Origin: Myxococcales bacterium
Lineage (GTDB): Bacteria > Myxococcota > Myxococcia > Myxococcales > Myxococcaceae
DNA: 53,033 bases
Assembly (NCBI GenBank): GCA_020846875.1
Contig: JADLDB010000007.1
Span: forward strand, 1 to 53,033
Reading direction: 5' to 3'
Positions 17,366 to 25,624 of the stretch are shown piece after piece. The notes under the pieces were generated by a model that searched no databases, was not told the DNA's origin, and saw only the letters and a list, made by a program, of their open reading frames with translations. Position 1 is the stretch's first letter. Every line of letters begins with the position of its first letter. The translations under genes were made by a program, and so were the position numbers.

Positions 17366-18732
17366 GGATACACGATGGTCATGCCCATCTCGTCCGGCGG
17401 CGGCGAGAGGATGAGCCCCGGCGCGTCCGGCGCGTACCGCGCCAGCGCCCCGCAGAAGCGCCCCTGCACGATGAAGGGCGTCAGCTCCACGCGGACGTCA
17501 ATCCACTCCACGTGCCGCCCGTCCACCAGCACCGGCATCTGGGCGCGCGGCATCGGGTAGTACGCCTGCACCACGTACTCGTTCCCCAGGGCCGCCCGCT
17601 CCACCGCCTCACGCCAGGCCTTCGGCTTCGTGGAGATGCCCACGAAGGTGTCCTTCCCCGAAAACGCCCGCTTCAGCACCAGCCCCTGCCGGTCCTTCGT
17701 CACCCACCCCACGTCGTCGCCCGACACGTAGCGGGTGTCCGCCGCGTCCAGCTCGAAGCCGTCGTCCAGTTTCGCGGGGAACAGCCCCAGGTCCAGCATC
17801 CACGGCAGGGTGCCCTTGTCCACCGCCACCCCCGCCCAGGGCTTCAGAATCGGCGCCCGCCCCACGTGCGTCCCGCGCAGCACCTTCGCCTCGCGGCGAA
17901 ACTGCTCCGGCGTGTCGAGGAAGCTGCACCCGATGGTCACCACCACCACCAGGTCCACTTCCCGCTTCGAGCCCTTCACGAAGGCCCGCCCGTTGCGCAC
18001 CGTGAAGTCCCCTTCGTGCGCCAGGGACACCGTGAAGCCGCGCGCCTTCAGCTTCTGGAGCGCCTGCTGCACCTGGTGCCGCACCCGCGGGGTGCTCTCC
18101 ACCACGCTGGGCCACTCCTCGCTGTGCGAGACGAGCGCCACGTGCGCCGGGCGCTTCCACCCGAGCGTGCGGTCCATCAGGTCCACCCAGTGGCCGAAGG
18201 GCTTCTCGATGACGTCCGCGCGGAAGGGCTTGCCGTCGAAGAGCGGGTGGTGGGCGAAGAGGTCCGCCAGCACGTCGGTGTACCCGATGCTGACGATGAC
18301 GCCGTTGCCGTAGTTGATTTCCGAGAGGACGTAGCGGTCGCGGTAGAGAAACCCGTCCGGGCGGAAGTGCGAGAGGAACAGCTCGCTGTCCACCGCGCGG
18401 CGCAGGTCCACGTTCCGGAAGAAGGCCTCGCCCACCGGCACGCGCTGGTGGAGCCACCTCGGCTGCGCGGCGTGACGGCGGAAGTGCCCGGCCACCTGCG
18501 CCACCGCCCGGTGAAGGCCCAGGCTCAGTTGCTCGAGGCGCTGCCGCGGAATGAACAACGGCCGCAGCGGGATTCCGACCCCGTGCAGCGTGTCGACGCC
18601 CCGGCGCTTCCACCGCGACTCGAACTGCTGCACGACGTCCCGCATGCGGCCGTGGTGCTGCTTCAGCCTGCGACGGAACAACGCCACCAGCGCCTCGTCT
18701 TCCGGGAGGCGCTCTGCTCTCTCAGGTGCCAC
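17359..18732 (-). CDS. Circularly permuted ATP-grasp-like enzyme in LanB operon
   Basis: 457 residues. It resembles the glutathionylspermidine-synthase-like, circularly permuted ATP-grasp group. The N-terminal half has RYVLSEINYGNGVIVSIGYTD; the C-terminal half has the nucleotide-binding-type GLVLKRAFSGKDTFVGIS, EYVVQAYYP, and a final strand region RFCGALARYAP. The same order is seen in the gene at 21713-22960. Family members form amide bonds by way of acyl phosphates; the substrate here is unknown, possibly the neighbouring peptide. The chain ends in YPC. The GTG at 18732 has a strong ribosome binding site (GGGAGGGGAG at about 18737-18745); farther upstream the frame only shadows the peptide gene. 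Confidence 0.6.
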   Translation of the reverse strand: MAPERAERLPEDEALVALFRRRLKQHHGRMRDVVQQFESRWKRRGVDTLHGVGIPLRPLFIPRQRLEQLSLGLHRAVAQVAGHFRRHAAQPRWLHQRVPVGEAFFRNVDLRRAVDSELFLSHFRPDGFLYRDRYVLSEINYGNGVIVSIGYTDVLADLFAHHPLFDGKPFRADVIEKPFGHWVDLMDRTLGWKRPAHVALVSHSEEWPSVVESTPRVRHQVQQALQKLKARGFTVSLAHEGDFTVRNGRAFVKGSKREVDLVVVVTIGCSFLDTPEQFRREAKVLRGTHVGRAPILKPWAGVAVDKGTLPWMLDLGLFPAKLDDGFELDAADTRYVSGDDVGWVTKDRQGLVLKRAFSGKDTFVGISTKPKAWREAVERAALGNEYVVQAYYPMPRAQMPVLVDGRHVEWIDVRVELTPFIVQGRFCGALARYAPDAPGLILSPPPDEMGMTIVYPC

Positions 18733-18766
18733 CGACTCCCCTCCCGTTGCTACCGAGGGGCGGCGC

Positions 18767-18907
18767 TCACTCCAGCGGCTTGCCCGGCTTCGGCCCCCAG
18801 CCCTTCCTCGGCTTCGGCGCCTCGGTGGTGGGCTTGGACGGCTTCGCCGGCTTCCGCTCCGTCTTCGGGGTGCGAGGGGTGCTGCCCGGTCCAATGCGCT
18901 TCGCCAT
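18767..18907 (-). CDS. 46-residue Lys/Pro-rich peptide, candidate RiPP precursor or scaffold peptide
   Basis: Starts MAKRIGPGSTPRTP and ends GKPLE. It has about six Ser/Thr, one Trp in KGWGPKP, no Cys, and repeated KPxKP-type motifs. Third codon positions are about 93% G/C, like real genes here. GGGAG at 18915-18919 lies seven bases before the ATG, a good ribosome binding site. The stop is 34 bp before the ATP-grasp start, so it heads the operon with ATP-grasp and LanB-type genes. I infer a substrate or scaffold peptide for these enzymes. It could instead be an unrelated small basic protein; nothing in its sequence alone proves modification. Confidence 0.6.
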   Translation of the reverse strand: MAKRIGPGSTPRTPKTERKPAKPSKPTTEAPKPRKGWGPKPGKPLE

Positions 18908-18941
18908 GACGTTTCTCCCGAGTGCGACGTTTCACGACACT

Positions 18942-19040
18942 CTACACCTCCACCACCCCGACGGGAAGCAGGCCCCCGCCCTGGTGCACGTTGACGACGG
19001 GGCCTGCGTGCACACGGGCAAAGACACCGCCGAAGCGGTC
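18942..19040 (-). pseudogene. 3' relic of a second ATP-grasp-like gene
   Basis: Bases about 18949-19035 match 21720-21806, the 3' end of the ATP-grasp-like gene at 21713-22960. The match is 70 bases exact, then one mismatch, then 16 more identical. The relic keeps the frame of RFGGVFARVHAGPVVNV and ends GVVEV-stop where the intact gene ends GVVDE. Upstream of it the similarity stops. It lies just upstream of the small peptide gene, so the operon seems to have been assembled next to, or in place of, an older ATP-grasp gene. Confidence 0.8.
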
Positions 19041-19093
19041 CCTGTGCATGAAGCTGCAGCAGCTCGCGCTGCCGTCGGGGCCATGGGGCGACC

Positions 19094-21562
19094 TCAGAGC
19101 CCCAGGTACACCCGCAGCTCCGTCCTGGTCCACACCGCCACGTCCGGCTTCCCGTCGAGGTTGGCGTCGTACTGCACGCTCGCCTCCCCTGCCCAGGGGC
19201 CGTCCGGGCCCGCCTGGAACGCCCCCGTGCCCAGCCCGAAGCGCACCGGCTGAAGGGGCAGCGACTGCACCGCCAACAGGTCCGCCTTCCCGTCCCGGTT
19301 GTAGTCGGCGCAGAAGAGGCCTCCGGCGGGGCCGAAGTTCGCGGCGGAGGCCGGACCGGCGCTGAAGCCCGCCTGCGCGTCTCCCAGTAGCACCTGGTAG
19401 CCGTTGATGGTCGCGCCGCGGCCCATCACCGCCAGGTCGGCCTTCCCGTCGCCGTTGAAGTCCGTCGTCACCGCCTTCTCCGGCAGGGGCGACACGGTCG
19501 CTGCCGCCGCGCTGGCGATGAAGGTGCCGTTGCCTACCCCGGACAGCACGCGCACCTCACCGCTGGTGGCCACCAGGCCCGCTCCGGAGCCGACCGCCAG
19601 GTCCACGCCGCCGTCGCGCACGAAGTCTCCGACGACCAGGCTGTAGGGGTAGACGTTGGCGCCCGAGCCCACCAGGGTGCTCGTCGGCGCGGACAGCCCC
19701 CCGTCTCCCTGGTTGAGCAGCACGCTGACCCTGCGGGTGCCGCCGGTGAAGTCGTAGTACGCGATGCACACGTCAGGGCGCCCGTCGCCCTGCAGGTCGG
19801 CCGTCTGCAGCACGTAGTTGGTCTGCGCCCCTGGTGGGGTGGCCGGCAGTTGGTAGCCCGCCTGGAAGGTGCCGTCGCCGTTGGACAGGTAAATATGGAG
19901 GGCGTTGAGCGAGCCCAGCGACAGGTGGTCGTCCAGCCCGTCGCCATTGACGTCCACCAGGGCGATGCCGAACAGGTTGCCCCCGAAGCCGCTGGTGGAG
20001 GTGGCCGGCGTAGGCGCGGAGGGCTGGCCGCTGGCGGACCCCAGAAAGACGACCGAGGGCTGGCTGCCGTTGCGGGGGTTCAGCACCAGGTCCGGGTAGG
20101 CATCTGCGTTGACGTGGCCCGTCACCAGCAGCGCGCCGTTGGTACCAGACGAATACGCGGAGGTGAGCGGCGGCGCGAAGACGGCCCCCCGGCAGGTGCC
20201 AGGCGCGCCCAGACAGATGAAGGAGGCGCAGTCCCCCGGCGCGTTGCAGCTCTGCCCGGTGGCGCAGCGCGAGCACGAGCCCCCGCAGTCCACGTCCACC
20301 TCGCCCTGGTTCTTGATGCCGTCTACGCACGACGGATCCGCTGCGCACAGGGAGCCCAGGCACAGGCCGCTGGTGCAGTCGGTGCCCGTCAGGCAGCGCT
20401 GGCCCATGGTGCAGCGCCGAGGACAGCCGCCGCCGCAGTCCTCGTCGCTCTCGGTGCCGTTGCGCGCGAAGTCCGTGCAGCTAGGGGGTAGGCAGACGCC
20501 CGCGTCGGCGTCGCAGACGTAGTCCAGGCAGTCGTTGCCCACCCGGCACCCCTGTCCCGTGGGGCAGCGCAAGGGACAGGTGGGCCCACCACAGTCCACG
20601 CCTGTCTCGTCGCCGTTGTGGTTGGTGTCGCTGCAAGACGCGGAGGCGCACTTGCCGGCGGTGCACAGTCCCGACTGGCAGTCGGTGTGGCCAGCGCACC
20701 CGCCGTCGTCCGCGCAGCGGGCCACGCAGTCCGGGCCACCGCAGTCCACGTCCGTCTCGGTGCCATTCCTCTGGGTGTCGGAGCAGGTGTTGGCCTGGGT
20801 GCACACGCCCGCCGCGCACCCGCCCGTCTGACAGTCCGTGGGCGCGCTGCAGCCCTGGCCAGCCCGGCACTTCGCGGGGCAGGTCCCGCCGCAGTCCACG
20901 TCCGTCTCGTCGCCGTCCTTCACGCCGCTGGTGCAGTGGGTCGCGGAGCCGCAGCGGCCCGAGACGCAGTTGGCGGTGTCGCAGTCGGAGGAGGTCGCGC
21001 AGCGTTGGCCCTCGCGGCACTTCGCGGGGCAGGCGCCCCCGCAGTCCACGTCCGGCTCCGCGGTGCTCACCAGGCCGTCCATGCAGGTGGCTGCCTGACA
21101 CAGGCCCAGCCGACACACGTCCCCCGAGGGGCACACCACACCCTGGCAGGCTCCGTCGACGCAGGCGTTGTTGACGCACGCCTCGCCCAGGGCGCAGTCG
21201 CCGGTGGTGCAAGCGGAGCTCAAGCAGGTGCCGCCCAGGCAGGCCTGACCGGTGGGGCACACCACCCCCAGGCAGGCGCGCTCCACGCACGCCTCCGAGG
21301 GACATACCTGCGACGGGCTGCAGTCGGCGCCGGCGCAGTCCCTGGCGTAGCAGGCGGACTTCACGCAGGCCTGGGCGGCGCCGCAGGCGGTGTCACAGGC
21401 CCCGCAGTGGGCGTCGGACTGGGTGAGGTCCACGCACTCGGCGCCGCAGGCGGTGAGGCCGGCGCGACACTCAGGTGGCCCCACCGGCGAGGTGCTGGAG
21501 CAGGCGGTGAAGAGCGGGGACAGGACCAACAGGCAGGTGAGGCGCAGGCAGGCAGTGGCCAT
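19094..21562 (-). CDS. Large Cys-rich lipoprotein with VCBS/FG-GAP-like repeats
   Basis: 822 residues. Lipoprotein signal MATACLRLTCLLVLSPLFTACSS. Residues about 30-190 are Cys-rich short repeats (C.....C....C). Residues about 190-450 hold seven or so copies of a motif like NG.ETDVDCGG.CP.RC.. followed by DC.SG.C, each probably a disulfide-bonded module. Residues about 455-822 form a beta-propeller-like region with calcium-type loops (DVNGDGLDD, DFNGDGKADL, DYNRDGKADL, DANLDGKPDV), as in integrin-like VCBS/FG-GAP proteins. It is likely a surface-anchored adhesin or binding protein. The start at 21562 is set by the signal. It looks unrelated to the flanking enzymes. Confidence 0.85.
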   Translation of the reverse strand: MATACLRLTCLLVLSPLFTACSSTSPVGPPECRAGLTACGAECVDLTQSDAHCGACDTACGAAQACVKSACYARDCAGADCSPSQVCPSEACVERACLGVVCPTGQACLGGTCLSSACTTGDCALGEACVNNACVDGACQGVVCPSGDVCRLGLCQAATCMDGLVSTAEPDVDCGGACPAKCREGQRCATSSDCDTANCVSGRCGSATHCTSGVKDGDETDVDCGGTCPAKCRAGQGCSAPTDCQTGGCAAGVCTQANTCSDTQRNGTETDVDCGGPDCVARCADDGGCAGHTDCQSGLCTAGKCASASCSDTNHNGDETGVDCGGPTCPLRCPTGQGCRVGNDCLDYVCDADAGVCLPPSCTDFARNGTESDEDCGGGCPRRCTMGQRCLTGTDCTSGLCLGSLCAADPSCVDGIKNQGEVDVDCGGSCSRCATGQSCNAPGDCASFICLGAPGTCRGAVFAPPLTSAYSSGTNGALLVTGHVNADAYPDLVLNPRNGSQPSVVFLGSASGQPSAPTPATSTSGFGGNLFGIALVDVNGDGLDDHLSLGSLNALHIYLSNGDGTFQAGYQLPATPPGAQTNYVLQTADLQGDGRPDVCIAYYDFTGGTRRVSVLLNQGDGGLSAPTSTLVGSGANVYPYSLVVGDFVRDGGVDLAVGSGAGLVATSGEVRVLSGVGNGTFIASAAAATVSPLPEKAVTTDFNGDGKADLAVMGRGATINGYQVLLGDAQAGFSAGPASAANFGPAGGLFCADYNRDGKADLLAVQSLPLQPVRFGLGTGAFQAGPDGPWAGEASVQYDANLDGKPDVAVWTRTELRVYLGL

Positions 21563-21712
21563 GAGCCTCGGAGCCTAGCAGCAGGAGAGCGGGGCTGACG
21601 GGACGCCTGGCGACTTCAGCGCGAGGCGCGCGGCCGACGGCCGGCCTTCGGGGCGGTGGCGAGGCCGCACGGCGCCACCCGGAGCGCCGAGGGGCGCGAG
21701 GGCTGCGACGCC

Positions 21713-22960
21713 CTATTCATCCACCACCCCGACGGGAAGCAGGCCCCCGCCCTGGTGCACGTTGACGACGGGGCCTGCGTGCACACGGGCGAAGACACCG
21801 CCGAAGCAGCCCCGGTGCACCCAGGTGCTCAAGACGACGTTCCGCGCCGCCAGCGTGACGCCCCCGTGTTCGTCGGGCACCGGGAAGTCCTCCGTCGGTG
21901 GCGCCCGGTACTCCTGGAGGATGAAAGGCCGAGGGGCCTCCAGTGCTTCGCAGAGGCTCCGGCTCCAGGCCGCGTCGTCCACCGCGGGCCCCACCACCAC
22001 CCCGAAGCCGCCGTAGCCGTCCGACGGCTTGAGCACCCACTGGGCGCGCGCAGCCGACACGGCTTGCTGGTGGGCCCTCTCCAGCCGGCGCGTCTTCAGG
22101 TACGCGGCGCGCGCGGCGGGGCCGGGCTCCACCTCCGGCAGGAGCGAGAGCAGCACCTTGGAGTCCGCCACCACGCTGCCGGCCGGGTTGTCCACCGCCA
22201 CCGCGCCCTTCACCCAGGCGTCCAGCAGCGGGCGGCTGGCCTCCGCGAAGCGGGGCTCGAGCAGGTCCTCGAGGCTGTCCCGCACCACCCGGTCCACCCG
22301 CCGGCCTCGCCAGCGCAGCGCCGCGCCGTCGAAAGAGAGCTCGTCGGGGTCCGCGAGGACCGCGTCCACGCCTTCCGCGCGGAACACCTGCGCCACCAGC
22401 GCGTGGTCGAACTGCACGAAGGCGCTGCGCTGAATGGCGAAGACGACCAGCCCGGCCCGCAAAGGCTCAGGCGCGATGGAGCGGCGCAGCGAGGACGCCA
22501 CCGACTCGCAGGAGGCGCCTGCCAGGGCCAATTCCGGCGCGAAGTGCTCGGCCAGCACGTGCTGCATCCCCATGCCGGACGGGTCGCCCGCCTGCACCTC
22601 CAGCAGCCCCAGCGCCTGCGTCTGGGGCTCGAAGGTGAAGTCGAAGCGCACGTGGCCGAAGGGGTGGCCGCCGCGAATTTCCTCGCGGGCGCGCTCCACC
22701 ACCAGGGCGGGCAAGGGCACGGCGTCGGCCAGCGCGCCCGCCTCCCAGCGCTGGAGCACGCGGTGCATCGCCTGCCAGAGCTCCAGGGTGGTGCGCGCGA
22801 GGAGTGCCTGCTGCGCTCGGCTCAACAGGTAGGGCCGCAGCACCGGCGCCAGCGTGTCCATGCGGTGGCGCGCGCGCAGGGCGAGGAAGCGGCCCAGCGC
22901 CTCGCCGCCCTCTGTGACTGCGCGCGCGTTGAGCAGCTCGGACGCCTCGCCCCGCGTCAC
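21713..22960 (-). CDS. Circularly permuted ATP-grasp-like enzyme paired with an alpha-oxoamine synthase
   Basis: 415 residues from a GTG that overlaps the stop of the upstream synthase gene (GTGA). Recognisable parts: LLEVQAGDPSGMGMQHVLAEHF in the N-terminal half; QWVLKPSDGYGGFGVVVG (ATP-binding-type Lys/Gly loop), PFILQEYRAPP and FGGVFARVHAGPVVNVHQGGG near the end. This matches the glutathionylspermidine-synthase-like ATP-grasp fold and aligns with the 457-residue protein at 17359-18732. I infer a ligase that acts on the product of the coupled alpha-oxoamine synthase; the substrate is unknown. Its 3' end was duplicated at 18942-19040. Confidence 0.65.
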   Translation of the reverse strand: MTRGEASELLNARAVTEGGEALGRFLALRARHRMDTLAPVLRPYLLSRAQQALLARTTLELWQAMHRVLQRWEAGALADAVPLPALVVERAREEIRGGHPFGHVRFDFTFEPQTQALGLLEVQAGDPSGMGMQHVLAEHFAPELALAGASCESVASSLRRSIAPEPLRAGLVVFAIQRSAFVQFDHALVAQVFRAEGVDAVLADPDELSFDGAALRWRGRRVDRVVRDSLEDLLEPRFAEASRPLLDAWVKGAVAVDNPAGSVVADSKVLLSLLPEVEPGPAARAAYLKTRRLERAHQQAVSAARAQWVLKPSDGYGGFGVVVGPAVDDAAWSRSLCEALEAPRPFILQEYRAPPTEDFPVPDEHGGVTLAARNVVLSTWVHRGCFGGVFARVHAGPVVNVHQGGGLLPVGVVDE

Positions 22961-24192
22961 GCCGTCTTCCCTGGCCGCTCGAGGCGCTCGCGCGCGTCCG
23001 CCAGGGCCCGGGCGAAGCCTTCAAGCTGCGCGTCGGTGTGCTCGACGGTGAGGCACAGCCGGAGGATGGACTTCCCCCGCGCCACCACCGGGAAGAAGGC
23101 CACCGACGGGAGGTACCCGCAGGCCAGCAGTGCCTCACCCAGCGCGCGCGCGAGGTCCTCGTCGCCCACCGCCACGGTGCGGATGGGGCTGAAGTCGCGG
23201 GCGTCGCAGCCCACGCGCTCGTCGAACTTCGCCACCCGGGCGCGCAGCGTCTTCTGCAGCGCCTCCACCGTGCCGTCCAGGTGCAGCTCCACCACCTCCA
23301 GCGCGGCGCCCACCACCGAGAAGTCCAGCGGCGCCGAGAAGGCGTACGTCATGCCGAAGCTTCGCACCCTTTCCGCCTGCCACTTCGAGGGCAGCAGCAC
23401 CCCGCCGCCGTTGCAGCCGAAGCCCTTGGCCAGCGAGTAGGTGATGAAGACGTGGCCGGGCAGCTCTTCGCCGAAGGCCCCGCGCGCGTAGCCCTCGCCG
23501 TTCTTCCCGAAGATGGAGGTGCCGTGGGCGTCGTCGAGGTACAGCACCAGGGGGTAGCGCTCGGACAGCTCGAGCAGCTCCGGCACGGGGCTCACCCCCC
23601 CCATCGAGTACACGCCGTCGGCCAGGTACACCACCGTCTGGCCGCGCGCGGACGCGTCTTTCAGCTCGTCCTCCAGCGCGTTCAAGTCGTTGTGGCCGAT
23701 GACGGTGACGGCCTCGGCTTCCTCGGCGATGACGGGGCGGAGGAACTGCATCGAGGCGTGCGAGTTCTTGTCGAAGACGAAGCGGGTCCGACGCGGGTAG
23801 TCGTCGGGCAGCAGGTCCCCCGAGGCCAGCAGCGGCAAGGTGGACATGTGCGCCGTCGTCACCGAGGGGAAGGTGATGGCGTGGCCGCGGAAGAGGCGGG
23901 ACAGCTTGTCCTCCAGCGCCACGTTGGGCTCGATGGAGAGGCGGGTGCGCGCGCAGCAGAAGTGCAAGCCGTACTGGTCCAGCACCCGGCGGGCGCCTTC
24001 CAGCGCGCGGGGGTGGGTGTCGAGGCCCAGGTAGCTGCAGTTGATGAACTCCACCGCCTCGCGGCCGTCGGGCAGGCGCACCGTCTTGCCGTCGCGGGCG
24101 CAAAAGTGGGTGTGCATCAGGCCCGCGTCGCGCGCGCGGGAGATGCCCGGCTCGGCGGCCTGCACGACGAAGCTGGTGTTCCGGGCGGACAT
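22957..24192 (-). CDS. Alpha-oxoamine synthase (PLP-dependent, AONS/KBL/SPT family)
   Basis: 411 residues, the normal length. The family condenses an amino acid with an acyl-CoA, losing CO2. Seen: FINCSYLGLDTHP near the N-terminus, DKNSHASM (PLP-stacking His region), YLDDAHGTSIFGKNGEG (the DDAHG motif), and YSLAKGFGCNGGG, containing the probable PLP lysine. It could be 8-amino-7-oxononanoate synthase, a serine palmitoyltransferase, or a dedicated synthase for a secondary metabolite or signal. The translational coupling to an ATP-grasp enzyme and absence of biotin genes make the last more likely. Start MSARNTSF at 24192. Confidence 0.85.
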   Translation of the reverse strand: MSARNTSFVVQAAEPGISRARDAGLMHTHFCARDGKTVRLPDGREAVEFINCSYLGLDTHPRALEGARRVLDQYGLHFCCARTRLSIEPNVALEDKLSRLFRGHAITFPSVTTAHMSTLPLLASGDLLPDDYPRRTRFVFDKNSHASMQFLRPVIAEEAEAVTVIGHNDLNALEDELKDASARGQTVVYLADGVYSMGGVSPVPELLELSERYPLVLYLDDAHGTSIFGKNGEGYARGAFGEELPGHVFITYSLAKGFGCNGGGVLLPSKWQAERVRSFGMTYAFSAPLDFSVVGAALEVVELHLDGTVEALQKTLRARVAKFDERVGCDARDFSPIRTVAVGDEDLARALGEALLACGYLPSVAFFPVVARGKSILRLCLTVEHTDAQLEGFARALADARERLERPGKTA

Positions 24193-24594
24193 ACGGACGA
24201 GACACCCGGCATGGTGTCACAGTGCAAGCCTCGCCGTCCTGGGCGCAGGCCTTCCGTCACCACAGCGAGAGCAGCAAGGTGCCCGCGCGCCAGCTCCGCT
24301 CCTCCTGTGAGGACTTTCCGCGCGCGCTGGAGGCAAGCCCCCTCGGGCTCGAGTACTGGGGCGGGCGGGCGACACCCTGGCGCACGCGCAGCTCTGGGCT
24401 GCGGCCATCCGCCTCCTCGGCCAGGCGCTCGTCGGACGCTGCGTCGTCCTCGGTTCAGACGCAAAGGGTGCGCGGCGAGAGCTCCGACGTCGCCGGCCTT
24501 CTCGGACGAGAAGCCGAAGGACGCGCAGAGCCTCGCCGGGCCTTCGCCGCCGCACCCCAGGTCGAGGTGGGCGTCGGCCACCAGCGCTGACGGG
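24193..24594. other. Intergenic region, possibly containing a gene remnant
   Basis: About 400 bp between the synthase start and the sigma-54 activator stop. It must hold the synthase promoter. On the plus strand, peptides that look gene-like occur in two neighbouring frames (SCEDFPRALEASPLGLEYW, then LAHAQLWAAAIRLLGQAL), so a small gene broken by a frameshift is possible. No complete gene or RNA is recognisable. Confidence 0.3.
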
Positions 24595-25563
24595 CTACGG
24601 CTTTGGCCGCGGCGGCCAGCGTCGCGTCAAGGTGCGCACGCTGACGCCCAGGCTCTTCGCGGCGCGCGCCTTGTTCCCCTGCGCCTTCCGCAGCACCGCG
24701 TCGATGAAGCGCTCCTCCACCTCGGCCAGCGTGGAGGACAGCGGCAGCTCGAGGCGCTCGGGGCTGCCCGGGTCCCCCACCACCGGCGCGGGCAGGTGCT
24801 CGGCGCGGATCCGCTCGCCGGGGTGCAACAGGCACAGCTGCTCCACCAGGTTGCGCAGCTCGCGCACGTTCCCCGGCCAGGGGGCGCCCACCAGCAGCGC
24901 CCGCGCCCGCCGCGACAGCCGGGGCCGCGCCACGCCGTGCCGGGCGGAGAAGCGGTCGAGGAAGAAGTCCAGCAGAGGCTCGATGTCCGCCCGGCGCTCG
25001 CGCAGGGGCGGCACCGTCACCGTGATGCCCTGGATGCGGTAGTAGAGGTCCGCCCGGAAGCGCCCCGCCTTCACCTCGTCCTCCAGCGGGCGCAGCGTGG
25101 CCAGCACCAGCCGCACGTCCGCCCAGTGCTTGGTGGTGCCGCCCAGCCGCATGAAGCGCTGCCCCTCGAGGAAGCGCAGCAGCTTCGGCTGCACCGACAG
25201 CGGCAGCTCCGCCACCTCGTCGAGGAAGAGGGTACCGCCCGACGCCGCCTCGATTTTCCCCATCGCCCGCTCGCTGGCCCCGGTGAAGGCGCCGCGCTCC
25301 CGGCCGAACAGCTCGCTCTCGAACAGCGCCTCGGGGATGGCCGCGCAGTTGATGGGGACGAAGGGCCCCTTGCGCCGCGCCGACAGCTCGTGGACCCGCC
25401 GCGCCAACACGTCCTTCCCGGTGCCCGACTCCCCCCAGAAAGTGACTACCACGTCCTTTTCAGCCACCTGGCGGAGCGTTTTTTCAATCCGTTTCAGCGC
25501 CTGTGACGCCATGACAGGCTCGAAAAGCACGTCAAGTCGTCCGGTTCTGCTGCTCGCCGTCAT
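24595..25563 (-). CDS. Sigma-54-dependent transcriptional activator (no receiver domain)
   Basis: 322 residues. Nearly the whole chain is the AAA+ activator domain: Walker A GESGTGKD (44-51), the sigma-54-contacting GAFTGA (91-96), Walker B TLFLDEVAELP, and a sensor/arginine region (FRADLYYRIQG). A C-terminal Fis-type helix-turn-helix follows (GNKARAAKSLGVSVRTL). There is only a short N-terminus, so the sensing function must reside in a partner or in the short leader. It is divergent from the methyltransferase/DAB operon with 61 bp between start codons, and a sigma-54-like promoter lies between. Regulation of that operon is inference. Confidence 0.92.
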   Translation of the reverse strand: MTASSRTGRLDVLFEPVMASQALKRIEKTLRQVAEKDVVVTFWGESGTGKDVLARRVHELSARRKGPFVPINCAAIPEALFESELFGRERGAFTGASERAMGKIEAASGGTLFLDEVAELPLSVQPKLLRFLEGQRFMRLGGTTKHWADVRLVLATLRPLEDEVKAGRFRADLYYRIQGITVTVPPLRERRADIEPLLDFFLDRFSARHGVARPRLSRRARALLVGAPWPGNVRELRNLVEQLCLLHPGERIRAEHLPAPVVGDPGSPERLELPLSSTLAEVEERFIDAVLRKAQGNKARAAKSLGVSVRTLTRRWPPRPKP

Positions 25564-25587
25564 GACACCCTCATATTCTCATGGGTT

Positions 25588-25601
25588 GGGGTTTGGAATG
25601 C
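25588..25601 (+). promoter_or_regulatory. Candidate sigma-54 (-24/-12) promoter for the DAB operon
   Basis: GG at 25588-25589, ten bases, then GC at 25600-25601, in the context TTGGGGTTTGGAATGCT, matches the invariant GG-N10-GC of sigma-54 promoters; flanking bases fit the consensus only partly. A start of transcription near 25612 would leave about 12 bases before the ATG at 25625. The neighbouring gene encodes a sigma-54 activator, which supports the call. Confidence 0.4.
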
Positions 25602-25624
25602 TCCCTGCAGTCCGGCCCCACCCG

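Noticed and set aside
17359-18732. Graspetide-type (MvdC/MvdD) ligase
   Set aside because: The order of motifs and the glutathionylspermidine-synthase-like C-terminus indicate a circularly permuted ATP-grasp, and the peptide lacks the acidic core repeats of graspetides.
24222-24590. A 122-residue plus-strand protein
   Set aside because: No family and no ribosome binding site; gene-like pieces lie in two different frames, so at best it is a frameshifted remnant.
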